From: Clostridia bacterium
GTDB lineage: Bacteria > Bacillota > Clostridia > Oscillospirales > CAG-272
Assembly: GCA_017407375.1 (NCBI GenBank)
Contig: JAFQWT010000073.1
Span: 1 to 9,913 of the forward strand
Reading direction: 5' to 3'
DNA: 9,913 nt
The position numbers were made by a program, and so were the translations under genes. The notes below the pieces were generated by a model. That model was not told the origin of the DNA and made no database searches. It worked only from the letters and a program-made list of their open reading frames with translations. Shown piece by piece: positions 1-6,558 of the stretch. Numbering within the stretch: the first letter of the stretch is position 1; each line of letters opens with the position of its first letter.

Positions 1-1158
1 CAGCATCATCGCTTCCCAGTTTCGGTAATTCTGCGCGCCGTTCGACTCCAAAACGCCGCACAGCATCTCGGGCAAAGGCGCGATGCGCGCCGCCACGTTC
101 TTGTTGAACTCCACCAGCTGCGGCGGCACGGTCAGGTCGGCCACAAAGCAGGGGATGCCGTGGGCGCTTGCCGCCTCCAGCATCGAGAGCGTGACGGAAA
201 GCGTCTTGGCGGCGGGCTTCAGGGCAATGGCCCCGTACCCCAGCGCGATCCTCTCAAGGACGTCTTCACGGCTATGGGCCGATTCATCCGCCGCTATGCG
301 GACAGGCAGGGCCGAAACGTCAAAGCGCTCCTCCTCGGGGAAGGGCTCCTCAAGGAGGACGATGCGCTCAAGCGCCCCCATCTCCCCCGCGGCCGTGAGA
401 AGCTCCGCAAGCCGCTCGGGGGTGTCGTAACGGCCGTTCGCATCGAGATAATAGGCAATGTGCCCGTTCTTTGTCAGGGGGGTGCGGTATTCCTTGAGGA
501 GCGTGTGCACCTCAAAAAGGCGCGCCTTGTCCCACGCCAGCATCTTAGCACGGTCACCGTCCCCGTCGGGGTCGGCCCCGATCTTGATCTTAAAGAGCGC
601 GGTGCCCGCCGCCGCCAGGCGTGCGATCTCCGCTTTGTCCGTGTGATAGGTAATGAGCGGGATCTTTGCGAGCGTCTCCTGCCTTTCCGAGAGGGCGGCA
701 GGCCCCCCCGCCAGGCAAAGGAGGTCCTCGCTCCCCGCCTCGCTCGCCGTCAGCTGCCAGGCGGCGTGATCGAGCGCCACCAGCGCGTTGAGGGCAAAGG
801 TCTTGCGCAGGTCCCCCCGCCCCGTGACGGTCCTTCCGTAGGCATACACCTCGGGGAGCAGCGCCTCGATCATGGCGGCGGGTGAGGCAAAGCTCCTCCC
901 CTTAACGAGCGAGAGGGCATGCTCGGTCATGGCGCGCATCGCACGGTTGCCCGCCTCCTCGCCAAGGGCGCGGAACACCGCCCCGTCCGACCACAAAACG
1001 CTCTGCAGGCCAACGCCCACCGCGTGGCGGCCGTCCTCGGTCTCCAGCCGCACCACCACCTGCCAAAGCTCGGTGAGGGCGCCGCCCTTAAAGCCAAAGG
1101 GGGAGAGAAGCGGCTCGCGCACCGTCCGAAGGGCGGTCCCCGTTACCGTGAAGCTCAT
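1..1158 (-). CDS. Enolase-superfamily enzyme, mandelate racemase/muconate lactonizing (MR/MLE) type, 3' end cut off by the window
   Basis: An open frame of 386 codons runs from an ATG at 1158-1156 to the window edge without a stop, so the C-terminus is missing but probably nearly complete (family about 350-400 aa). The barrel-domain signature of the superfamily is readable in order: a KxK pair at K190/K192 (FKIKIG), metal ligands D239 (LDANGRY), E270 (EEPFPEE) and D291 (ADESAHS), and a lysine on the opposite face at K314 (ALKPAAK). Such enzymes abstract an alpha-proton from a carboxylate substrate with Mg2+ help, as epimerases, racemases, dehydratases or cycloisomerases. K-x-K plus a distal Lys fits the MLE/dipeptide-epimerase-like branch. 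About 47 residues separate K192 from D239, longer than in Ala-Glu epimerase, so there is an insertion. The start overlaps the preceding stop (ATGA) and has no Shine-Dalgarno of its own, so translation is probably coupled. Superfamily assignment is firm; substrate unknown. Confidence 0.88.
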   Translation of the reverse strand, partial: MSFTVTGTALRTVREPLLSPFGFKGGALTELWQVVVRLETEDGRHAVGVGLQSVLWSDGAVFRALGEEAGNRAMRAMTEHALSLVKGRSFASPAAMIEALLPEVYAYGRTVTGRGDLRKTFALNALVALDHAAWQLTASEAGSEDLLCLAGGPAALSERQETLAKIPLITYHTDKAEIARLAAAGTALFKIKIGADPDGDGDRAKMLAWDKARLFEVHTLLKEYRTPLTKNGHIAYYLDANGRYDTPERLAELLTAAGEMGALERIVLLEEPFPEEERFDVSALPVRIAADESAHSREDVLERIALGYGAIALKPAAKTLSVTLSMLEAASAHGIPCFVADLTVPPQLVEFNKNVAARIAPLPEMLCGVLESNGAQNYRNWEAMML

Positions 1159-2093
1159 AAGTAGATCTTGGGAGCCGTGGCCGCATAGCCGCGCTCAAAC
1201 AGGTCGCCGTCAAAGGCGGCCTCCGCGGGCAGGTCGGCAAGGCGCACCGTCTCCCCGCCGCGCTCACGGGAGACCTTGCCCGCCAGCATCATAAGGACGT
1301 TATCGGTGATCTCCCCGACCGTGGCCAGCTCGTTTTCCTTTCCCTCCAGCGCCGCCGCCAGGTTCACCAGCAGCGCCGTGTAAATGCGGGACGAGTCAAT
1401 GCGGAAGCTCTCGGAGGTCTTCGTCGTGAGGATCGAGACCTCAAAGGGCTGCCATTGCCCCGTGCAAAGCGTGTAGGTGCCGCTCACTCCGTTTTGGAAG
1501 GTGGCAAAGAAGGTCTCGGCGTATCGTCCGTCCCTCGTCTCGCTCCTCCCCGCATAGCGACAGGAGAGGGCGGGGGCCCCCGCCAACCGCCCAAGGATCT
1601 CGGCGGCGTGGATGCCGTAATTGAACTCGTCCACCCCTGCCGAAACAAACACGTGAAGAACCTCGCCCCTCTCCTCGACAGGACGGGCGAGGAACTCGCC
1701 AAGCTCGGGCGCGTAACGCGCGGAGGAGGAGCCATAGATCACCGCCCCCGCCTCGGAAAGCTCTCTTACGCGGCGCACGTCCGCCACCGAGCCGACAAGG
1801 GGCTTGTCGAGGAACACGGGCTTGCCCCGCTCAATGTAAGGCATGGCGGCCTTTAGGTGCTTTTCCCAGTTGCAGGACTGGATAAAGCCAACGTCGGTGA
1901 CCTCGGCCATCTCCTCGATCGAGGAAAGCACGGTGACGCCGTTCGTTTTGGCAAAGCCCGCCACCTCGTCCTCCCCGCGGAAGCCGCGGTTCACAAGGTG
2001 GGTGTAGCGCATGGGCAGCCCCGCCTCCGCCATGCGGACGGCAAAGGCCCCGGGGTGGGAAACGTCAATATCCACAAGCCCGATCCTAAACAT
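1155..2093 (-). CDS. Gfo/Idh/MocA-family NAD(P)-dependent oxidoreductase-like protein
   Basis: A 312-aa protein; the start at 2093 has AGGAG (minus strand, 2104-2100) six bases upstream. The N-terminal Rossmann-like half begins FRIGLVDIDVSHP, where the usual GxGxxG loop is replaced by a G-x-x-D-x-D-x-S-H pattern. A hydrophobic strand leads to LDKPL (K97 of the family's E/D-K-P motif) at 96-98, and a candidate catalytic histidine lies in YGIHAAEIL (H162). The C-terminal half has the alternating strands of the family's substrate domain (residues about 125-270). These enzymes oxidise or reduce sugars, inositols or sugar acids with a nicotinamide cofactor. It is the first gene of a two-gene operon whose second member is an MR/MLE enzyme, a pairing suggestive of sugar-acid or polyol breakdown. 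Family call is confident; the altered nucleotide loop leaves cofactor use and substrate open. Confidence 0.85.
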   Translation of the reverse strand: MFRIGLVDIDVSHPGAFAVRMAEAGLPMRYTHLVNRGFRGEDEVAGFAKTNGVTVLSSIEEMAEVTDVGFIQSCNWEKHLKAAMPYIERGKPVFLDKPLVGSVADVRRVRELSEAGAVIYGSSSARYAPELGEFLARPVEERGEVLHVFVSAGVDEFNYGIHAAEILGRLAGAPALSCRYAGRSETRDGRYAETFFATFQNGVSGTYTLCTGQWQPFEVSILTTKTSESFRIDSSRIYTALLVNLAAALEGKENELATVGEITDNVLMMLAGKVSRERGGETVRLADLPAEAAFDGDLFERGYAATAPKIYL

Positions 2094-2227
2094 ACGGTGC
2101 TCCTTTTTCCGATGCGCCCATCGGCAGTATATTCCATATTTTTATTGTATCATATTTCCCTTGCACATTGTTGTGCTTTTTTTGCCCATTTTTATCACGG
2201 CCCGTCCGCAAAGAAATAAAAAATCTC
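2094..2227. other. Divergent intergenic region upstream of the oxidoreductase operon, with two inverted repeats
   Basis: AT-rich stretch between the minus-strand oxidoreductase operon and the mgtE promoter. It contains a perfect inverted repeat CCGATG-CGCC-CATCGG (2109-2124), just upstream of the oxidoreductase ribosome binding site, which would form a 5' UTR hairpin. A second repeat, GCACA-TTGT-TGTGC, lies at 2163-2176. On the minus strand, TACAAT (2149-2144) and TATACT (2131-2126) could be -10 boxes, but neither has a recognisable -35 at 16-18 bases. The GCACA/TGTGC repeat sits where the -35 of the TACAAT box would lie, as an activator or repressor site might. No gene is seen here. Confidence 0.4.
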
Positions 2228-2256
2228 TTTACAAAGCGCTCTCTTTGTGCTATACT
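2228..2256 (+). promoter_or_regulatory. Sigma-A-type promoter of the mgtE leader
   Basis: TTTACA (2228-2233) and TATACT (2251-2256) are separated by exactly 17 bases, each matching five of six consensus positions. Transcription should begin near 2263. The spacer carries an inverted repeat ACAAAG-(6)-CTTTGT (2231-2248) that overlaps the -35 box and could be an operator. Confidence 0.75.
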
Positions 2257-2262
2257 GAGAAA

Positions 2263-2487
2263 AAAATGGAAAAAGAGGTGAGGCACCGTGGACTTATGCG
2301 GCAGTAGCAGCGGCAAAAACGATATAGGGCGATCCTTTGTCCCGGCGTTGGTATCCCCGTGCCACACCCCGATAGAATCGTAAAGACAAGAGCTTCCTCG
2401 GCAACAAGGGACGGCTTGTCTTTTGTTGCCTTTTTTTGTTTTTGTCCGCACATTTTTTGGAATACTTAAAAAATGGAGGACAGACCT
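2263..2487 (+). ncRNA. Structured 5' leader of mgtE, candidate metal-responsive riboswitch/attenuator of unassigned class
   Basis: Between the promoter and the mgtE start lies about 225 nt of non-coding RNA. A long-range helix pairs 2275-2286 with 2359-2370 (10 of 12 pairs, with A-C and A-A mismatches). It encloses an arm 2321-2325/2351-2355 with GGG/CCC above it (2327-2329/2341-2343). A small hairpin CGAT-AGA-ATCG follows (2370-2380). Then AAAGACAAG (2382-2390) is perfectly complementary to CTTGTCTTT (2415-2423), a 9-bp stem that cannot coexist with the terminator at 2400-2430. This is the architecture of a transcription-attenuating riboswitch, and mgtE genes are classic targets of the Mg2+ M-box. 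AGGTGAGGC (2276-2284) matches a conserved M-box block as I remember it, but I cannot find the other conserved blocks, so the class is left open. The attenuator logic is visible in sequence; the ligand is inference. Confidence 0.65.
2400..2437 (+). terminator. Intrinsic terminator inside the mgtE leader (attenuator)
   Basis: A 13-bp stem (2400-2412 with 2418-2430, two G-U pairs, loop GGCTT) is followed at once by seven T residues. It ends about 50 bases before the mgtE start. Its 3' arm and loop overlap the partner of the upstream antiterminator strand at 2382-2390, so termination is probably conditional. Confidence 0.85.
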
Positions 2488-3871
2488 ATGAATGAAACCG
2501 CCGAGCTCTTGGAGCTTCTTGAAGATATCCGCTCGCTCCTTCGGGAGCACCGTCACGCCGCTCTCAGAGAGCGCTTGACGGAGGCACAGCCCCGCGATAT
2601 CGCCGATCTTTTCCCCGACCTTGCCGTTTCTGAGCGGCTGGTCGTTTACCGTCTGCTCACAAAGGAGTGCGCCGCGGAGGTGCTGGTCGAGCTGGGAAGT
2701 GAGGACAGGCAAGCGCTGGTCGCGGCCTTTAGTGACGAGGAGCTGGCAGGGGTCCTTTTGGAGCTGTATTCGGACGATGCCGCCACGCTCCTTGAGGAGA
2801 TGCCCGCCAACTTTGTCCGGCGTATCCTGAAAAACTGCACCCCCGAGATGCGCCGCTCGGTCAATGCGCTTCTCAAATACCCCGAGGGGAGCGCGGGCAG
2901 CATCATGACCACCGAGTACGTGCGCCTTAGCGGCGAGATGACGGTGGAGGAGGCCCTCCGCCACATCCGCTCGGTGGCAATCGACAAGGAGACCATCTAC
3001 ACCTGCTACGTCAGATGCCGGCCGCCGCCTTGTCGGCATCGTGACGGCGCGCATGCTCCTCATCGCGCCCCTTGCCAAAACGGTCGGGGAGCTGATGGAG
3101 GAAAACGTCGTTTCTGTCGGCACCCATGACGAGAGGGAAGCGGTGGCGCGCCTTTTCGACCGCTATAACTTCCTTGCCCTCCCCGTGGTGGACGGTGACG
3201 GCCGCCTTGTCGGCATCATCACGGTTGATGACGCCCTGGAGGTCCTCTCCGAGGAGGTCGAGGAGGACTTTGCCAAAATGGGCGCCATCACGCCGAACAG
3301 TGAGCGTCCGTATCTTCGGCAGTCGGTGGGGGAGATCTTCCGCATGCGGATCCCGTGGCTCCTGCTTCTGATGCTCAGTGCCACCTTTACAGGGCTCATC
3401 ATCACCTCGTTTGAGGCCGCCCTGGCCGCCTCGGTGGTGCTTACCTCGTTCATTCCCATGCTCATGGGCACGGGCGGTAACTCGGGCAGCCAGGCCTCGG
3501 TCACCGTCATCCGCGGCCTCTCCCTTGGGGAGATCCCCTACCGCCGCATCCTTTCGGTGCTTTGGAAGGAGCTGCGCGTTTCGCTCCTTTGCGGCGTAGC
3601 GCTCGCCGTTGTCAACTTCGGCAAGATATTGCTGATCGACGGCCTTCTTATGCAAAATCCAGCCATCACACCGCTGGTGGCGCTCGTCGTCAGTGTTACG
3701 CTCCTTCTCACCGTCGTGGCCGCCAAGCTCATCGGCTGCTCGCTCCCGATCCTTGCGGGCCGCCTCGGCCTTGACCCCGCCGTGATGGCCAGCCCCTTCA
3801 TCACCACGCTCGTGGACGCCGTTTCCCTCGTCGTCTATTTCACCCTCGCCACGGCGATGCTGGGGCTATAA
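2488..3871 (+). pseudogene. mgtE: mgtE, magnesium transporter/channel, interrupted by a frameshift
   Basis: The start at 2488 is chosen because GGAGGA (2475-2480) lies seven bases upstream; the ATG at 2473 overlaps that site. Residues 1-130 form the MgtE N domain of helical repeats, and the first CBS domain begins near SIMTTEYV (138-145). The frame is intact to V175 (YTCYV, base 3012). CBS coding then resumes as DAGRRLVGIVTARMLL in the next frame from base 3014. Staying in the first frame gives unrelated residues and a stop at 3129. The second frame runs to 3871 and encodes the second CBS domain (LVGIITVDDALEVL), the hallmark GTGGNSGSQAS of the pore domain, several membrane helices, and TTLVDAVSLVVYF with the Asp expected near the Mg2+ site. 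Homologues usually read YV-T-D here, which points to loss of two bases after GTCA. Together the parts make about 461 aa, normal for MgtE. It may be a real pseudogene, a variant, or an assembly error. Confidence 0.88.
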
Positions 3872-3889
3872 AAAGATTTGCGTTTTTTG

Positions 3890-3918
3890 TTGCCATCGGC
3901 GCCGTTATGTTGTATAAT
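3890..3918 (+). promoter_or_regulatory. Promoter of the NfeD-SPFH operon
   Basis: TTGCCA (3890-3895), a 17-base spacer, and a perfect TATAAT (3913-3918). Transcription would start near 3925, between the end of mgtE and the NfeD start, making this operon independent of mgtE. No terminator is visible between mgtE and this promoter. Confidence 0.8.
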
Positions 3919-3945
3919 GTAAGCAGTAAGCTTGCGGAGGTTTTT

Positions 3946-4389
3946 ATGTTCTGGATGTGGTTTTGGTTCGTCCTTGCCGTGATTTTCATCGTTGTGGAGG
4001 TGATGACGGCAGACCTTGTGTGCATTTGGTTCGGCGCCGCGGCACTGCTTTCGGGTGTGGTCACGGCCATTGTTCCCACCCTGCCCGTCGCTTGGCAGTT
4101 CGTGATCTTTGTCGCTCTTTCGTCGGTGCTTCTGTTTGCGACCCGCCCCCTTGTTAAGCGGCTCCTTCGCTTTGAAAAAAGCCGTGACACTAACCTTGAC
4201 CGCCTCATCGGGCAGGTCGCCGTGGTGACCGAAAGGATCGATAACCTTGCTGCCACGGGTGCTGTTCGCCTTTGCGGCATTGTGTGGACGGCGCGCTCGG
4301 AGGACGGCAGCGTGATCGAGATGGGCGAATACGTAATTTTCGATAAAATTGAGGGCAACAAGGCCCTTGTAAAGAAAAAAGGAGAGTAA
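3946..4389 (+). CDS. NfeD-like membrane protein
   Basis: A 147-aa protein. The start at 3946 has GGAGG (3936-3940) five bases upstream; an in-frame ATG at 3907 lies inside the promoter and cannot be used. Three hydrophobic segments (about 3-20, 22-43 and 49-66) are followed by a basic linker and a C-terminal OB-fold-like beta domain (about 86-145; LIGQVAVVTERI, later GEYVIFDKI). This is the short NfeD form without the N-terminal ClpP-like protease. Such proteins pair with stomatin/SPFH partners, with the OB domain in the cytoplasm, and help organise membrane microdomains. The partner gene follows after four bases, as in the E. coli qmcA-ybbJ pair. The molecular role of the family is poorly defined; the family call is strong. 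Confidence 0.87.
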   Translation: MFWMWFWFVLAVIFIVVEVMTADLVCIWFGAAALLSGVVTAIVPTLPVAWQFVIFVALSSVLLFATRPLVKRLLRFEKSRDTNLDRLIGQVAVVTERIDNLAATGAVRLCGIVWTARSEDGSVIEMGEYVIFDKIEGNKALVKKKGE

Positions 4390-4393
4390 TACG

Positions 4394-5311
4394 ATGGGTT
4401 TTTTAATTGCAGTTGGTATCCTTCTTCTTGTGGTGCTCATTATCGTTGTCATCAACATCAAGATCGTACCGCAGGCCAAGACCTATGTCATTGAGCGCCT
4501 TGGCGCTTACCGCGCCACGTGGGATACGGGGCTTCACGTCCTTATTCCCGTCATTGACCGCGTCGCTAAGCAGGTGTCAATGAAGGAGCAGGTTGCCGAC
4601 TTTGATCCGCAGCCCGTGATCACCAAGGATAACGTCACCATGCAGATCGATACCGTCGTTTTCTTCCAGATCACGGATCCTAAGCTCTTTGCTTACGGTG
4701 TGGAGCAGCCCTTGAAGGCGATCGAAAATCTGACCGCCACCACTCTGCGTAACATCATCGGTGATCTGGAGCTTGACCACACCCTCACCTCGCGCGATAC
4801 CATCAACGCCAAGGTGCGCTCGATCCTTGACGAGGCCACCGATCCCTGGGGCATCAAGATCAACCGCGTGGAGCTGAAGAACATCAAGCCCCCCGCCGAG
4901 ATCCAGGACGCCATGGAAAAGCAGATGAAGGCCGAGCGTGAGCGCCGTGAGGCGATCCTCCGTGCCGAGGGTGAAAAGGCCAGCGCCGTCTTGGTTGCTG
5001 AGGGTAAGAAGGAAAGCCAGATCCTCGCTGCCGAGGCCGAAAAGCAGGCCGCGATCCTGCACGCCGAGGCCGAGCGTGAGGCGCGCATCCGCCGCGCCGA
5101 GGGTGAGGCAGAGGCTCTTCGTAAGATCAACGATGCTGAGGCGTACGCCATTCGCGTCATCAATGAGGCGGCACCGTCGGAGGAATTTCTGACATTGAAA
5201 AAGCTTGAGGCCCTCGGTACGGTTGCCGACGGGCAGGCCACCAAGGTCATCATTCCCAGCGACCTCCAGGGGATCGTCGGGCTTGTCAACAGCGTGACCG
5301 AGGCAAAATAA
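4394..5311 (+). CDS. SPFH/band-7 (stomatin/QmcA-like) protein
   Basis: A 305-aa protein with GGAGAG at 4381-4386 ahead of the ATG. An N-terminal membrane anchor (about 3-22) leads into the SPFH/PHB domain (about 24-175), with family hallmarks YVIERLGAYR, GLHVLIPVIDRV, VTKDN-like ITKDNVTMQID, LRNIIGDLELD and GIKINRVELKNI. A long Ala/Glu/Lys/Arg-rich coiled coil (about 170-255) with recurring AEGE/AEAE units follows, then a short hydrophobic-glycine tail (IIPSDLQGIVGLVNS). Proteins of this type oligomerise into membrane-bound rings and scaffold membrane domains or modulate membrane proteases such as FtsH. The preceding NfeD protein is its expected partner. Length and domain order match the QmcA type closely. 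Confidence 0.93.
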   Translation: MGFLIAVGILLLVVLIIVVINIKIVPQAKTYVIERLGAYRATWDTGLHVLIPVIDRVAKQVSMKEQVADFDPQPVITKDNVTMQIDTVVFFQITDPKLFAYGVEQPLKAIENLTATTLRNIIGDLELDHTLTSRDTINAKVRSILDEATDPWGIKINRVELKNIKPPAEIQDAMEKQMKAERERREAILRAEGEKASAVLVAEGKKESQILAAEAEKQAAILHAEAEREARIRRAEGEAEALRKINDAEAYAIRVINEAAPSEEFLTLKKLEALGTVADGQATKVIIPSDLQGIVGLVNSVTEAK

Positions 5312-5323
5312 AACCCGTATAAA
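5294..5323 (+). promoter_or_regulatory. Possible alaX promoter overlapping the end of the SPFH gene and the terminator
   Basis: GTGACC (5294-5299), an 18-base spacer and TATAAA (5318-5323). Initiation would fall near 5330, within the 5' arm of the SPFH terminator, so the resulting RNA would lack half of the stem. The -35 matches only four of six positions. It is proposed because no other room for a promoter exists before alaX. Confidence 0.35.
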
Positions 5324-5373
5324 AGAGAGGGCATGGCGGCTTATGCCGCCGTGTTTTCTCTTTCTTCTTTTTT
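5322..5373 (+). terminator. Strong intrinsic terminator after the SPFH gene
   Basis: A 19-bp stem (5322-5340 with 5345-5363, core GGCGGC-TTAT-GCCGCC) with a few G-U pairs is followed by a T-rich tract to 5373. It closes the NfeD-SPFH transcript. The alaX ribosome binding site begins at the very next base. Confidence 0.9.
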
Positions 5374-5403
5374 GGAGGACAGGGGTACGCCCCCGAGATA
5401 ACT

Positions 5404-6558
5404 ATGGAAACGACAACAAAACTATACGAAAACGAGCAGTGCCTTCTTTCCTTCACTGCCACGGTCCTCTCCTGCACCGCGTGCGAGGGCGGCTTCCGCG
5501 TGGTCCTTGACCGCACGGCCTTTTTTCCCGCGGAGGGGGGCCAAGGCGCCGACCGAGGAACGCTTGGCGGCGTCCGTGTCCTGGATGTAAGCATTGACGG
5601 CGGCACCGTCACCCATCGGACGGACGGGCCGCTTCCCGTCGGCGGGACGGTGGAGGGCCACGTGGACGGGGCGCGCCGCCGCCGCCATATGCAGGTCCAC
5701 ACGGGGGAGCATATCCTCTCGGGCGTGCTCCACACGATGTACGGTGCCACGAACGTCGGCTTCCACCTCGGGGAGACCGAGGTCACGCTGGACGTGGACG
5801 TCCCCCTCACGGAGGCAGAGCTTGCCGCCGCGGAGGAGGCCGCCAACCGTGCCGTCTTTGAAAACCGCGCGGTCACGGTCCTTTATCCCACCCCCGCAGA
5901 GCTTCCGACCCTTTCCTACCGCGCCAAGCTCGACCTTACCGAGGGCGTGCGCCTGGTAAAAATCGAGGGGGTCGACCTTTGCGCCTGCTGCGCCCCCCAC
6001 GTCGCTCGGACGGGGGAGGTGGGGCTTATCAAGATCGTTTCCTCTATGCATTATAAGGGCGGCATGCGCCTTTCCATCGCCGTGGGGCCCGATGCCCTTC
6101 TCGATTACCGCCGCCGCCTTTCGGCCGTTCACGCCGTTTCGGTCTCGCTCTCGGTGCCCGAGGGGGAGATCGCCGCAGGGGTCGAGCGCCTCGCCGCCGC
6201 TCTCTCGGAGGAGCGCCGTACCGTGGCCGCCCTCCGCACCGCTCTCCGTGAGGAGCGCCTTGCCGCCGCCACCCAAGGGGGCGGTGACCTTTGCCTCTTT
6301 TACCCCGACCTCGATGCCGTCGGTCTCCGCACGTATGCCGAGCAGGCCGCCGCCATGACCGGGGGGATCGTGCTTGTCGCCTCCCCCGCCGAGGAGGGGC
6401 ACCGCTATGCGCTGGCCTCGCGCCGTGGCGGCGCGCGCGCTCTGTCGGCCTCGCTCCACGCGGCGCTCGGCGGTCGCGGCGGCGGTAGGGACGAGCTGTG
6501 CCAGGGGAGTCTCCCCGCCACGCGGGAGGAGATCCTCGCCGCTCTGGGGAAGGCGTGA
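5404..6558 (+). CDS. alaX: Alanyl-tRNA editing protein, AlaX long form
   Basis: A 384-aa trans-editing protein that hydrolyses Ser (and Gly) mischarged on tRNA-Ala, related to the editing half of alanyl-tRNA synthetase. The N-terminal part (TTKLYENEQCLLSFTATVLSC) and RTAFFPAEGGQ(48) match the AlaX beta-barrel start. The zinc site is intact: H99-x3-H103 (HTGEH) and C195-x3-H199 (CCAPH). Residues about 250-290 form a helical/coiled linker. The C-terminal 90 residues resemble the DHHA1/C-Ala domain, with a glycine-rich GGRGGGRDELCQG segment (356-368), so this is the long AlaX type. The start is set by homology (typical MTTKLYY-like opening). The only good Shine-Dalgarno, GGAGGA at 5374-5379, is 24 bases away with a hairpin between. 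The stop overlaps the next start (TGATG). Confidence 0.92.
   Translation: METTTKLYENEQCLLSFTATVLSCTACEGGFRVVLDRTAFFPAEGGQGADRGTLGGVRVLDVSIDGGTVTHRTDGPLPVGGTVEGHVDGARRRRHMQVHTGEHILSGVLHTMYGATNVGFHLGETEVTLDVDVPLTEAELAAAEEAANRAVFENRAVTVLYPTPAELPTLSYRAKLDLTEGVRLVKIEGVDLCACCAPHVARTGEVGLIKIVSSMHYKGGMRLSIAVGPDALLDYRRRLSAVHAVSVSLSVPEGEIAAGVERLAAALSEERRTVAALRTALREERLAAATQGGGDLCLFYPDLDAVGLRTYAEQAAAMTGGIVLVASPAEEGHRYALASRRGGARALSASLHAALGGRGGGRDELCQGSLPATREEILAALGKA

Noticed and set aside
160..885. Plus-strand open frame of 241 codons at the left end
   Set aside because: It lies opposite the MR/MLE gene, whose minus-strand frame shows the full catalytic motif set; the plus-strand product is Arg/Pro/Gly-rich with no domain. 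It is an antisense shadow in GC-rich DNA.
2276..2284. AGGTGAGGC as proof of an M-box riboswitch
   Set aside because: Nine bases match one conserved M-box block from memory, but the other conserved blocks are missing, so I did not name the leader an M-box.
2473..2475. Upstream ATG as the mgtE start
   Set aside because: It overlaps the GGAGGA that is ideally placed for the ATG at 2488, and nothing upstream would serve as its own ribosome binding site.
3005..3045. Programmed ribosomal frameshift or independent start for the second half of mgtE
   Set aside because: No slippery heptamer or stimulatory signal is seen at the junction, and the GTG at 3041 that could start the second frame has no Shine-Dalgarno site.
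2086..3123. Minus-strand open frame of 345 codons over the mgtE leader and 5' half
   Set aside because: It is antisense to clear MgtE coding and to the leader RNA, and has no recognisable domain.
3907..3909. Upstream ATG as the NfeD start
   Set aside because: It falls between the -35 and -10 boxes of the promoter, before the transcription start.
4920..5160. Repetitive Ala/Glu/Lys coding in the SPFH gene as a nucleotide repeat array
   Set aside because: The periodicity reflects the coiled-coil heptads and AEGE units typical of band-7 proteins, not tandem DNA repeats.
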